DNA of 19,073 nt from Anaerosoma sp034007245 (GTDB lineage: Bacteria; Actinomycetota; Coriobacteriia; Anaerosomatales; Anaerosomataceae), in NCBI GenBank assembly GCA_034007245.1, contig JAVERH010000028.1, forward strand, positions 1 through 19,073. Direction: 5' to 3'. The position numbers and the translations under genes are program-made. Positions within the stretch are counted from its first letter, which is position 1. Each line of letters opens with the position of its first letter. Below, one piece after another: positions 7,658-15,644 of the stretch. A model generated the notes under the pieces. It ran no database searches and was not told the DNA's origin. It saw nothing but the letters and a program-made list of their open reading frames with translations.

Positions 7658-9676
7658 TCAGTGAGCGAGCGTGCAGACCTCATCCGAGAGCGCGCCCCGG
7701 GGGAACGCGAGGTCGATCGTCTCCGGACAGTTCGGTCCGGCAAGCTTCATCGACTCGGTACAGACCGTGTACGTGACCCAATCCTCGCGGTCCTCTGAAC
7801 CGATCTCAGTACCGGGCGCAGGCGAGGTCGCACCCGCACTTCCAGCCATCACGAGCGGCGAATCGGCCGAGGCGACCTGCATATACCCCTTCCATATCTG
7901 CGCGGGGAAGCTACCGCCGGTCACCCGTATGCCATGGACGTCCTCCATCGCCACCTGCGCTTTGGGGTAGCCGACCCATACTGCGGTACTGAGCTCACCG
8001 GAGTACCCCACGAGCCACGCATCGCGCCACGACTGTGCGGTGCCGGTCTTCACCGCCCCCCACTGACCGAAGTTCGCCGAGACTCCCGTTCCGTTCACGA
8101 AGACCTGGTTGAGCGCGCCTGCGAGCGTCGATGCCACCTCCGTCGAGATGGCCTCGGTACCTGCACGATCCGGCTCGTAGACCAGCTCTCCGGAACTGTC
8201 GGTCACATGACTGATGCCCGAGGGCGCGATCGCCTTGCCGCTGTTGGCTATGGTCCCGAACGCCGAGGCCATCTCGAGCGGCGAGACACCCGTGGTGAGC
8301 CCGCCAAGCGCGATGGCAGGGTCGTCGTTGATCTCCGAGGTGATGCCCATCCGGTGAGCGACGTCCACGACCCTGTCGGGGCCGACCGCCATGATGAGCC
8401 GTGCGTACACGGTGTTGATCGACCACGTGGTGGCGGTCTGGAGCGAGTACTCGCCTCCCGTGATGGCGTTCTCGTAGTTCTCCACATGCCAGATGCCGTC
8501 TTTCACCGGAGTGGAGAACGGCGTGGCCTCCCACATCGAGTCGAGTGTGTATCCGTCCTCGAGTGCTGCCGCAAGCACGAAGGGCTTGAACGCCGAGCCG
8601 GTCTGACGCCGGCCCTGTGTGGCAAGATCGAACTGCTCGGTGGCGAAGTCACGACCTCCCACCACGGCGACGACCGACCCGTCACGCCAACGCACCGAAG
8701 CGATCGCCACCTCGGGATCGGCCGGATCCGGGAGCACCGCACGGGCCGCCTCCTCGGCTGCACGCTGCACGGCAGGGTCGAGCGTGGTATAGATCCGCAA
8801 CCCGCCGCGGTACAGACGTTCCGAACCGAGCGCCTCCAGAAGTTCGCGGCGCACGTACTCCACAAAGTATGGAGCCACACGCTTGGTCGCGGCCTCCCCC
8901 TCTGTCAGACCGAGCGGCTCGGCTATCGCGGCAGATGCCTCCTGCTCTGTGATCAGACGCTCGTCTCGCATCGCCCGCAGCACGAGATTCCGCCGTTCGA
9001 GCGCGTCGGACGGATGCACGAACGGATCGAAACGTGTCGGTGACTGGATGCAGCCCGCCAGAAGCGACGACTGTACCAAGGTGAGATCGGCTGCGTCGAT
9101 GCCAAAGAAGCGCCGTGCGGCGCTCTGCACGCCGTACGCTCCATGGCCGTAGTAGACCATGTTGAGGTAGACCCCGAGCACATCCTCCTTGTCGGCCCGG
9201 CTTTCGAGCTGGACCGCGAGAAGCGCTTCTTTGATCTTGCGCTGGAGGGTGCGCTCACCGTCGGTGAAGAGCAGCTTCACGGTCTGCTGCGTGATCGTCG
9301 AGCCGCCCTGGCGCACCTCACCCGCATCTGCGTTCACTGAGAGTGCACGCGCGATCCCCTGCAAGTCGACGCCTCTGTGCTCGTAGAAACGGCGGTCCTC
9401 GACGGCGACAGCGGCATCACGGAGCGACTGCGGGATGGACTCGTTTGGAACGACGGTGCGATCCTCAGCGTCATACCACTCGGCGAGGACCGTACCGTCG
9501 GCCGCATAGACGATCGACGTCTGCGCGAGGCCGATCTCGCTCGTATCGGCGCGAAGATCGGGCAGCGTGATGGAGAGGTGCGTAAGGTAACCCGCGAAGG
9601 CGAGCAACACGACGAGCGTGACAGCCAACACACCTGAGACCCAGGTGAGTACCGTTACCAGCCGCTCCTTGTTCAC
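7658..9676 (-). CDS. Class A penicillin-binding protein (PBP1A family)
   Basis: This 672-residue bifunctional cell-wall synthase polymerises glycan strands and cross-links peptides on the outer face of the membrane. A single N-terminal TM anchor lies at about 9-31. The glycosyltransferase (GT51) domain follows, with catalytic Glu93 in VEDRRFYEH and the GGSTITQQ motif at 124-131. The transpeptidase domain has all three active-site motifs: SAFK (Ser361/Lys364), SIN (419-421) and KTG (543-545). The C-terminal tail from about 600 is Ala/Ser/Pro-rich with Cys639, Cys650 and Cys668 and resembles no domain I can name. The GTG start has AGGAG 9 nt upstream. The gene begins 18 bp after ilvE, so the two are likely cotranscribed, an arrangement with no obvious metabolic logic. 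Confidence 0.95.
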   Translation of the reverse strand: MNKERLVTVLTWVSGVLAVTLVVLLAFAGYLTHLSITLPDLRADTSEIGLAQTSIVYAADGTVLAEWYDAEDRTVVPNESIPQSLRDAAVAVEDRRFYEHRGVDLQGIARALSVNADAGEVRQGGSTITQQTVKLLFTDGERTLQRKIKEALLAVQLESRADKEDVLGVYLNMVYYGHGAYGVQSAARRFFGIDAADLTLVQSSLLAGCIQSPTRFDPFVHPSDALERRNLVLRAMRDERLITEQEASAAIAEPLGLTEGEAATKRVAPYFVEYVRRELLEALGSERLYRGGLRIYTTLDPAVQRAAEEAARAVLPDPADPEVAIASVRWRDGSVVAVVGGRDFATEQFDLATQGRRQTGSAFKPFVLAAALEDGYTLDSMWEATPFSTPVKDGIWHVENYENAITGGEYSLQTATTWSINTVYARLIMAVGPDRVVDVAHRMGITSEINDDPAIALGGLTTGVSPLEMASAFGTIANSGKAIAPSGISHVTDSSGELVYEPDRAGTEAISTEVASTLAGALNQVFVNGTGVSANFGQWGAVKTGTAQSWRDAWLVGYSGELSTAVWVGYPKAQVAMEDVHGIRVTGGSFPAQIWKGYMQVASADSPLVMAGSAGATSPAPGTEIGSEDREDWVTYTVCTESMKLAGPNCPETIDLAFPRGALSDEVCTLAH

Positions 9677-9694
9677 ACCACTCCGCTCCTGCGC

Positions 9695-10609
9695 CTAGAG
9701 ACGGTCGAGCCACTCCTCGTAGACCGCATCCTGGCCACGCACGGCCGCGAAGTATGCTTTCTGCAACTCGAGGGTCACGGGGCCGGCATCGCCTATCACG
9801 TGACCGTCGACCGAGCGCACCGGTACGACCTCGGCAGCGGTACCCGTCATGAAGATCTCATCGGCGGCGTACAGGTCGGTCCGCACAAGCGACTCCTCGA
9901 TCACAGGGTAGTCGAGGCTATCGGCGATAACGATCACCGAATCGCGTGTGAGACCTTCGAGGATTCCATCGGAGACCGGAGGTGTGGAGATCACGCCGTC
10001 ACGAACGATGAAGATGTTCTCGCCGGTACCCTCGCAGACATGACCGGTTTCGTTCAGGAGAATACCCTCGGCATAACCGTGACGATTCGCCTCGATCTTC
10101 GCGAAACCTGAGTTGACGTAGCTGGCAGAGGACTTGATCCCCGGAGGCACAGCATTGATGCCACGCTGGCGCCACGATGAGATACCGACGTCCACGCCAT
10201 GCACGAGCGCGTCCTCGCCCAAGTACGAATCCCACGGCCACACCGCGATGATGACCTGCACGGGAGAGTTGATCGGATCGACGCCCATGAAGCCGTAGCC
10301 GCGGAACGCGAGCGGACGGATATAGCAAGCAGGGAGGTTGTTGGCCCGGATGGTCTCCCTGACCGCCTCGACCAGTTCCTCGACCGAGTAGCCGAGCTCC
10401 ATGAAGAGCATCCTGGCCGAGCGATCGAAGCGCTCCATGTGATCGAAGAGACGGAACACCGCAGGACCGTCAGCGGTCTCGTAGCAGCGGATACCCTCAA
10501 AGACGCCGGAGCCGTAGTGCAGCGCGTGAGTGAGGACGTGGACCTTGGCATCCGCCCAAGGCACGAGCTTCCCGTCCATCCAGATGAACTCCACCTCAGG
10601 CAGTGCCAT
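9695..10609 (-). CDS. ilvE: Branched-chain amino acid aminotransferase
   Basis: This 304-residue PLP enzyme of fold type IV performs the last step of valine, leucine and isoleucine synthesis, moving an amino group from glutamate to the 2-oxo acids. The Schiff-base lysine is Lys159 in VPPGIKSSASYVNS, matching the position in E. coli IlvE. Other family marks are HALHYGSGVFEGIRCY (28-43), IRPLAFRGYGFMGV, EGTGENIFIV and the phosphate-binding FMTGTAAEVVPV. I chose the ATG at 10609 for AGGAG five bases upstream; an in-frame extension to 10702 has none. It follows the YbhN-like gene by 136 bp and precedes the PBP by 18 bp. The window also contains leuC, leuD, leuB and cimA, which would supply its substrates. 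Confidence 0.95.
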   Translation of the reverse strand: MALPEVEFIWMDGKLVPWADAKVHVLTHALHYGSGVFEGIRCYETADGPAVFRLFDHMERFDRSARMLFMELGYSVEELVEAVRETIRANNLPACYIRPLAFRGYGFMGVDPINSPVQVIIAVWPWDSYLGEDALVHGVDVGISSWRQRGINAVPPGIKSSASYVNSGFAKIEANRHGYAEGILLNETGHVCEGTGENIFIVRDGVISTPPVSDGILEGLTRDSVIVIADSLDYPVIEESLVRTDLYAADEIFMTGTAAEVVPVRSVDGHVIGDAGPVTLELQKAYFAAVRGQDAVYEEWLDRL

Positions 10610-10745
10610 ATCGACTCCTCTTCCGCGCGGTCGTGTATCGGGATAGTGTAACGCACAGTGCTGACGCGGTGGGACCTCACATGAGCTCTTCCATCCACTC
10701 ATACAGCTCTCCGCAAGGCGTTTACCGCGACTCAGTGGTCCCTGG

Positions 10746-11738
10746 TCACTCGCGACCGAGCACGCGTCTCAGCACCTTCGGGCGCGAGCCAAGCGCCACC
10801 CAGCCAAGCGCAACACTCCACCAGAGGGTGGCGACGCGCGTCACGAGCGTTGCAGCCGAGGCACCTGCGGCAGCCACTCCAGCCGCCATCAGGATGCCCG
10901 CCATCGAAGCCTCGGTAAGTCCGATGCCACCCGGCAAAAAGCTGAACGCGCCAGCGATCGTGGCCACACCGTAGATGGATATCTCGGCGAGCACACCAAG
11001 CGTGTCGAACCCGAGTGCATGCAGGCAGAGTGAGAACCCGATCCCCTCAAGGCCCCACGCCACGACGGAGGTCGCCACCGACCATACGAGCACACGCCAG
11101 TGAAGCGCCCGACCGAGCGTATCGGATATCGCACGGGCCGAACCCTCGTGTCTGCGCGCCCACTCCTGGCGCCGCACCACACGTAACGCAAGCCCATGGA
11201 ACCATGCCGAACCGGCAAGCGTCGTCCCGGCCACCACCACCGCGACTCCCGCCGCCAGTACGCTGGTCGCACCGCCGAGGGCTGACAGCCCGCCGAGTGC
11301 GAGCAAGGACACCGCGATAAGATCGGCCACGCGCTCGGCGAACACCAGTGGGATACCGCTGCTCATGGGCATCCCCGCCACCTCGCGCGCAAGCCAGGGC
11401 TTGAGGATCTCCCCCACCCTACCGGGCGTGATGCTCATCGTCTGCCCGGCGACGTGAAGATAGAGCGCGTCTGCGGCTCGCACGGGATAGCCAAGCACCC
11501 GCATGAGCGCGCCCCATCGCAGCGCCCGCAAGGCGAAGCTCGCAAGACCGAGCACGAGCATCCCGACAAAAACCAGAGGGTTGAACCCACGCAACGCACG
11601 TACGACTTCGCGACCATCGCCAAGGGCGATCAACACCGCATACACGGCACCGCTCATAAGCGCCGCAACGACAAGCGCACGCATGACGCGACGAAGATCC
11701 AGCGCCGTGCGGTCGTGTGTTGCGGACGAGTCACTCAC
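10746..11738 (-). CDS. YbhN/UPF0104-type lysylphosphatidylglycerol synthase TM-region protein
   Basis: This 330-residue polytopic membrane protein has about seven or eight hydrophobic segments, of the family that includes the flippase domain of MprF and YbhN/AglD-like proteins (LPG_synthase_TM). Recognisable family features are the TPGRVGEILKPWLAREVAGMP stretch (residues 108-128) and FLPGGIGLTEASMAGIL near the C-terminus. The soluble LPG synthase domain of MprF is absent, so a lipid or polyprenyl-linked substrate transport role is possible but not shown. The start is a GTG with GAGG four bases upstream. It follows leuB by 54 bp and has no clear terminator before ilvE, so it may be read with the leuDB transcript. 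Confidence 0.85.
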   Translation of the reverse strand: MSDSSATHDRTALDLRRVMRALVVAALMSGAVYAVLIALGDGREVVRALRGFNPLVFVGMLVLGLASFALRALRWGALMRVLGYPVRAADALYLHVAGQTMSITPGRVGEILKPWLAREVAGMPMSSGIPLVFAERVADLIAVSLLALGGLSALGGATSVLAAGVAVVVAGTTLAGSAWFHGLALRVVRRQEWARRHEGSARAISDTLGRALHWRVLVWSVATSVVAWGLEGIGFSLCLHALGFDTLGVLAEISIYGVATIAGAFSFLPGGIGLTEASMAGILMAAGVAAAGASAATLVTRVATLWWSVALGWVALGSRPKVLRRVLGRE

Positions 11739-11792
11739 GTATCCTCACTCGGGTCGAGGTCCGCCAGTAGTGGTAGCGAGGCTGCGCGAGAC

Positions 11793-12905
11793 CTACATCC
11801 TCAGACACTCCACCACGCGGTCGCCCATGGCGCCTGTGCCCACCACGCGATCGGCAGGCGTCTCGGCATCGGCGATATCGCGCGTACGCCAGCCATAGGC
11901 AAGTACGTCATCGATCGCCCCGGCGAGCGCATCCGCGGCATCGTACATGGCGAAGCTATAGCGCAACATCAGCTCGACGGAGAGCAGCATCGCGAGCGGG
12001 TTGGCGACCCCCTGCCCTGCGATATCCGGTGCCGAGCCGTGGGACGGCTCGTAGAGCGCCGTGCCGTCGCCGAGGGATGCGCTTGCAAGCATGCCGAGCG
12101 AGCCCGTGAGCATCGAAGCCTCGTCGGACAGGATGTCGCCGAACATGTTCTCGGTGACGATCACATCGAACTGCGCAGGCGTACGGACCAACTGCATGGC
12201 AGAGTTGTCCACGAGCTGGTCGACCAGCTCCACATCGGAGAACTCCGCCTCGTGGAGACGGTGGACCACCTGGCGCCACAGACGGCTCGACTCGAGCACG
12301 TTGGCCTTGTCCACCGAGTGCACCCGTCCGCGTCGCGTACGCGCAGCCTCGAAGGCCGTACGCGCGATACGCTCGATCTCGAACTCGCTGTACTCGAGCG
12401 TGTCGTACGCGCGCATGCCGGGGCCGCCACCGGTCGCCGCACCCTCGACATCGTTCTCACGCGCCCGCGCCCCGAAGTACAGGCCGCCGGTGAGCTCGCG
12501 CACGATCAGCATATCCACGCCCACGAGATACTCGGGCTTGAGGCTCGAGGCGTGCTTGAGCGCATCGAATATCTTCACAGGCCGCAGATTTGCGTACAGT
12601 CCGAGCGCCTTACGGATGCCGAGCAACCCCTGTTCGGGGCGCGGCCTGCCCGGGTCGGTGGTATCCCACCTGGGACCGCCGATGGCGGCAAGCAGCACCG
12701 CATCGGCCGCATGCGCGGCCTCGAGCGTGGCATCCGGGAGCGCAGTGCCGGTCGCATCGATCGCGATACCCCCGAGGAGCGCCTCGGAGAACTCGAACGT
12801 GATGCCAAAACGCTCACCGATGGCACCGAGCACCTTCACGGCCTCGACGGTGATCTCAGGGCCGATGCCGTCTCCCGGCAGCAGGCAGATGCGATAGGCG
12901 ATCAT
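11793..12905 (-). CDS. leuB: 3-isopropylmalate dehydrogenase
   Basis: This 370-residue NAD-dependent decarboxylating dehydrogenase makes 2-oxoisocaproate from 3-isopropylmalate. LeuB enzymes can also act on 3-methylmalate in the citramalate route to 2-oxobutyrate. Visible family marks are LLPGDGIGPE (8-17), LGLYANLRPV (101-110), RELTGGLYFG, VDKANVLESSRLWR with Lys200, VDNSAMQLV with Asp233, FGDILSDEASMLTGSLGM with Asp257 and Asp261, and the NAD-site YEPSHGSAPDIAGQGVANP. The ATG overlaps the leuD stop as ATGA, implying translational coupling. A longer in-frame reading to 13211 runs through leuD in another frame and is rejected. Confidence 0.96.
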   Translation of the reverse strand: MIAYRICLLPGDGIGPEITVEAVKVLGAIGERFGITFEFSEALLGGIAIDATGTALPDATLEAAHAADAVLLAAIGGPRWDTTDPGRPRPEQGLLGIRKALGLYANLRPVKIFDALKHASSLKPEYLVGVDMLIVRELTGGLYFGARARENDVEGAATGGGPGMRAYDTLEYSEFEIERIARTAFEAARTRRGRVHSVDKANVLESSRLWRQVVHRLHEAEFSDVELVDQLVDNSAMQLVRTPAQFDVIVTENMFGDILSDEASMLTGSLGMLASASLGDGTALYEPSHGSAPDIAGQGVANPLAMLLSVELMLRYSFAMYDAADALAGAIDDVLAYGWRTRDIADAETPADRVVGTGAMGDRVVECLRM

Positions 12906-13396
12906 CGGCTCACCGTCTTCTTCGCAGCCTCTACCAGTCCCCCACCCTCGATGATGTCCTTGATGAACGGCGGGAACGGCTGCGCGCTGAACGTCACACC
13001 GGTGGTCTCGTTGGTGATGACGCCCGCGTCGGCGTCGACCGTCACGCGGTCGCCGTTGGCGATACCGTCGACCGCATCGGGCGCCTCCATGATCGGAAGA
13101 CCCGTGTTGATGGCATTGCGGTAGAAGATGCGCGCGAAGCTCTTGGCGATCACCACGGAGATGCCTGAAGCCTTGATGGCGATGGGCGCGTGCTCCCGGC
13201 TGGAACCGCAACCGAAGTTCTCGTCGGCCACCAGGATGTCCCCCGCCACGACCTTTCCGACGAAACCTGCATCGATATCCTCCATGCAGTGCAGCGCAAG
13301 CTCATCCGGGTCGCTCGTGTTGAGGTAACGCGCGGGGATGATGACGTCGGTGTCGACGTCGCGACCGTACACGTGAGCGGTGCCGGAAAACTTCAT
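12902..13396 (-). CDS. leuD: 3-isopropylmalate dehydratase small subunit
   Basis: This 164-residue small (swivel) subunit pairs with LeuC, whose iron-sulfur cluster isomerises 2- to 3-isopropylmalate and, in the citramalate route, citramalate to 3-methylmalate. The short length and the sequence VYGRDVDTDVIIPARYLNT at the start place it in the compact archaeal/thermophile-like LeuD/HacB group. DENFGCGSSREHAPIAIK (58-75) is the family signature. The YLNT loop lies where substrate choice between isopropylmalate and homoaconitate is set in this family. GAGAGG lies 7 nt before the ATG at 13396. LeuC is not adjacent: its 3' end lies 5.6 kb away at 18997, with the cytochrome block between them. Confidence 0.94.
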   Translation of the reverse strand: MKFSGTAHVYGRDVDTDVIIPARYLNTSDPDELALHCMEDIDAGFVGKVVAGDILVADENFGCGSSREHAPIAIKASGISVVIAKSFARIFYRNAINTGLPIMEAPDAVDGIANGDRVTVDADAGVITNETTGVTFSAQPFPPFIKDIIEGGGLVEAAKKTVSR

Positions 13397-13434
13397 GGGA
13401 TCGCCTCTCAGCAGAGCGAACATCGCAGACCAGG

Positions 13435-13443
13435 ATTCTACCA
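13435..13443 (-). promoter_or_regulatory. Candidate extended -10 promoter for leuDB
   Basis: Minus-strand bases read TGG-TAGAAT, an extended -10 match, 38 nt before the leuD ATG and within the 102-bp gap after the second dodecahaem cytochrome gene. No good -35 is seen. It would give leuDB transcription independent of the cytochrome genes upstream. Confidence 0.4.
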
Positions 13444-13498
13444 TTGACGATACTCAGGCGCGCTCATGACGAGTGCGGACTCCGCTGCGACAGACCTC

Positions 13499-14629
13499 TC
13501 ACTGATCGAATTCGTGGCACAGATCGCACATGGGGCCTTCATGCTGGTTGTGGCAAGTGTTACACGACGAGTCCTTCGCGTAGCGCTTGTGTGTCTCCTT
13601 GAAGTCCGACTCATGGCCGTTCCATGGTGCATGACACTTGCCGCAGTCGGCCTGGGTGTGACACTGCTCGAAGCACTGCTCTTTGAGGTCGAATCCTGAG
13701 TATCGCGGATGCGTTTGCAAGAACTCCTCCGGGTGCGGCATGCGGATCCCGTGACATGCATCGCACGACTCCATCGAGTGGCAACCCTCACAGTCTCTGC
13801 GCGTGATCGTCGCGATACCGTAGATGCGCTCAGCGGCAAGCTCTGATGCCGCACTCGTATCCTTTGCGTGACAGGTCGAACACTCAGCACTCGCAGTCTC
13901 GGCGTCATGACACGCCAGACACACAGACATCCCCGCCGGTGCCGTCATGTCGGCATGCATCTTCGAGCGGTGGCAGTCAGCGCATGCGTAGCCGGCATCG
14001 AGCGGCTCAGCATGCGACATCATCACGCCTGTCTCCTCGTTATGGGTCACCGCATCGGTGATGTCTTTGTGGCAGCTATAGCATCGGCTGGACGGCACAT
14101 GTGTACTGTACGCCGATGTGCCGAGCCCGTAGTGGGCCGCCACGTCGAACACGCGTCGCGCTGTGTTGGACGGCAACGCCAGGGAGTCTTCATGGCAGCG
14201 GACGCACGCGGTGGCGGCGTGCGTGCCGCCCTCTACCTCCGTCCGGACTTCTGCATGACATGTCATACAGAAGGAGTCCTGCGCTGTGCCGACATACGCC
14301 GAGCCGAACACAGCCATCAGGCCGATGGCGATCACCCAAGCGGATCCACCGCCGGCGAACGCACGACCACGACGCGGGCGAGCCGGTGCGGGCGCCGGTG
14401 CGGACACACCCTCATGGACTTCGAGGATATCTTCGAGCTCATCATCCGACTCAGGTTGCCGCTGCTGGTGCCTGCCGCGAGGCAACATGACGATGATCGC
14501 CATGAGGATGATGATGAGAACGACAAGTACTACTGCCGCCATGAGGAACACCGCAGCAGTGAGATTACTCGTAGGGTCGGCGACGATCTTCAGGGCTGCC
14601 GAGGCGAGTGATGTCAGCGCCGACTCCAT
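13499..14629 (-). CDS. Membrane-anchored dodecahaem c-type cytochrome with two TM segments
   Basis: This 376-residue electron-transfer protein has two predicted TM segments (about 23-48 and 97-116). They are joined by a charged, proline/alanine-rich loop, and a haem-rich domain follows that should face outside. Eleven CXXCH sites start at residues 121, 142, 183, 216, 237, 250, 280, 289, 329, 356 and 368. A twelfth site at 319-324 is CX3CH (CFEQCH). The C-terminal third is built of paired-haem units like those of the preceding gene. The first two haem sites sit just after TM2 as in NapC/NirT-type proteins, but no CXXCHXM is present. The ATG overlaps the stop of the preceding gene (TGATG); a GTG one codon earlier (14632) is equally in frame. 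No known specific family name is assigned, and donor and acceptor are unknown. Confidence 0.9.
   Translation of the reverse strand: MESALTSLASAALKIVADPTSNLTAAVFLMAAVVLVVLIIILMAIIVMLPRGRHQQRQPESDDELEDILEVHEGVSAPAPAPARPRRGRAFAGGGSAWVIAIGLMAVFGSAYVGTAQDSFCMTCHAEVRTEVEGGTHAATACVRCHEDSLALPSNTARRVFDVAAHYGLGTSAYSTHVPSSRCYSCHKDITDAVTHNEETGVMMSHAEPLDAGYACADCHRSKMHADMTAPAGMSVCLACHDAETASAECSTCHAKDTSAASELAAERIYGIATITRRDCEGCHSMESCDACHGIRMPHPEEFLQTHPRYSGFDLKEQCFEQCHTQADCGKCHAPWNGHESDFKETHKRYAKDSSCNTCHNQHEGPMCDLCHEFDQ
13514..13792 (-). repeat. Paired-haem protein repeats at the C-terminus of the second dodecahaem cytochrome
   Basis: Residues 280-372 read as two and a half units of about 38-40 residues. Each unit has CxxCH, 4-8 residues, CxxCH, a segment of the GIRMPHPEEFLQTH kind, then a spacer. 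Unit 2 carries the CX3CH variant and APWNGHESDFKETH in place of the PHP segment. The last unit ends after its second haem. Confidence 0.75.
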
Positions 14630-15606
14630 CACTCACCTACCCCCGGCAGCTTGACCGCGTTACCCGGGTGCACGTGCCGCTCGTGACATGCCATGCACTC
14701 CTGCGTGTCGTGACACCGCACGCACGCGGGGTCTTCCACCTCTGCGGCGATCGATGAGTGGTCTTTCAGAAAACCCGTGGGGTGTGGCATCTCGATGCCG
14801 TGACACGGCGTGCAGAGAGTACCGGTCTCGTGGCAGGCTTCGCACGCCGTGAGGTCGCGCAGCGCCTCCACGCCGTGCGACTGACCGAACCCGATCGGGT
14901 GCGGAAGTTCCGTGCCGTGGCACCTCACGCAGTAGTCGGACGGATGACACACACTGCACGACTGCAGGCTCCCCAGACCGTGGGTCTGCGACCACTGCGA
15001 ACCGTGAGTGACCTGCCAGGGACCACGTTCGAGCCGTTCGTGCTGTGTGTGTTCCGAGTGGCACACGTCGCACTCCAGTGTCGCCTTCTCGCGCTGATGA
15101 CACCCGGTGCAGGATTCCATCGTGAACGCACGCCGTACGCGCACAGACTCCCCATGGGTGACAGTGCCGTGGCAGTCGACGCACGCCGATTCGATCGCAC
15201 ACACGGCGTGGAGGACCTTGATGCCGTTCCGGTCGACCGGCTCCTCCAGCTCACGTTCGTGACACGACCGACAGCCATCATCGGTGACGCCCTGTGCCGG
15301 TCCAGAGACGACGCAAGAACCGAGAGCAGCGTGTGGCGCCATGCCCGTCACGACACGCCAGCCCATGCCGATGCGATCGAGACCGGACGGTGCGTGGCAG
15401 GAGACGCAACCCGCGCCTTCGTGATCGATGACCGAGTACGCAACCGCATAAGGCTTCATCGCATGGCAACTGCCACAGAAGCCAGCAGAGCCGACCGCAC
15501 TGACGACGCTCACGAGCACAAGGATCGCCACGACCACGAGTCCAGCGATGATGAGCATGCGTGTATACCGAGTATGCAGGGTCGTCCTCCCCGCCCAATC
15601 GTCCAT
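14629..15606 (-). CDS. NapC/NrfH-like membrane-anchored dodecahaem c-type cytochrome
   Basis: This 325-residue protein has one N-terminal TM anchor (about 17-41) and twelve CXXCH haem sites starting at residues 44, 67, 112, 142, 166, 179, 217, 226, 255, 265, 295 and 304. The first is CGSCHAM (44-50), the CXXCHXM pattern in which NrfH-type quinol dehydrogenases use Met as haem ligand. This suggests electron entry from menaquinol, which is inference. Cys98 and Cys136 are not in haem motifs. The C-terminal 95 residues are tandem paired-haem units with CHGxExPHPxGF segments. I chose the ATG at 15606 for GGAGGG seven bases upstream. The stop overlaps the next cytochrome start, so the two are translationally coupled and probably work as a pair. 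Confidence 0.92.
   Translation of the reverse strand: MDDWAGRTTLHTRYTRMLIIAGLVVVAILVLVSVVSAVGSAGFCGSCHAMKPYAVAYSVIDHEGAGCVSCHAPSGLDRIGMGWRVVTGMAPHAALGSCVVSGPAQGVTDDGCRSCHERELEEPVDRNGIKVLHAVCAIESACVDCHGTVTHGESVRVRRAFTMESCTGCHQREKATLECDVCHSEHTQHERLERGPWQVTHGSQWSQTHGLGSLQSCSVCHPSDYCVRCHGTELPHPIGFGQSHGVEALRDLTACEACHETGTLCTPCHGIEMPHPTGFLKDHSSIAAEVEDPACVRCHDTQECMACHERHVHPGNAVKLPGVGE
14677..14958 (-). repeat. Paired-haem protein repeats at the C-terminus of the first dodecahaem cytochrome
   Basis: Residues 217-310 contain three units starting at Cys217, Cys255 and Cys295 (38- and 40-residue spacing). The first two hold CxxCH, 4-5 residues, CxxCHGxExPHPxGFxxxH, and the last stops after its second haem. 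The same unit recurs at the end of the neighbouring cytochrome gene, which indicates duplication of a shared module. Confidence 0.8.
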
Positions 15607-15635
15607 GCCGGAACCCTCCGGCAGCCCAGTGAGGG

Positions 15636-15644
15636 AGCATAGCA
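15636..15644 (-). promoter_or_regulatory. Candidate extended -10 promoter for the dodecahaem cytochrome pair
   Basis: Minus-strand bases read TGC-TATGCT, an extended -10, about 30 nt before the first dodecahaem ATG and after the terminator of the upstream gene. An imperfect palindrome TGTGATTCCCACA (15645-15657) sits directly upstream and could be a regulator site. Confidence 0.4.

Noticed and set aside
7934..9043. 369-codon open frame on the plus strand
   Set aside because: It is antisense to the class A PBP, which has all catalytic motifs; no ribosome site or domain supports the plus frame.
10610..10745. T-box leader upstream of ilvE
   Set aside because: I looked for the conserved TGGNACCGCG core and a following terminator. 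The region has only CCCACCGCG and no convincing specifier stem or terminator.
11454..13124. 556-codon open frame on the plus strand
   Set aside because: It lies opposite leuB, leuD and part of the YbhN-like gene. Its translation is low in hydrophobic pattern and shows no motif, so it is a mirror of high-GC codon bias.
12906..13211. N-terminal extension of leuB
   Set aside because: It runs through leuD in another frame, and LeuB begins at the ATG overlapping the leuD stop with normal family length.
13868..14611. Plus-strand frame with several Cys and His residues opposite the cytochrome genes
   Set aside because: It is the reverse complement of haem-motif DNA. It has no CXXCH series of its own, and the minus frame is clearly coding.
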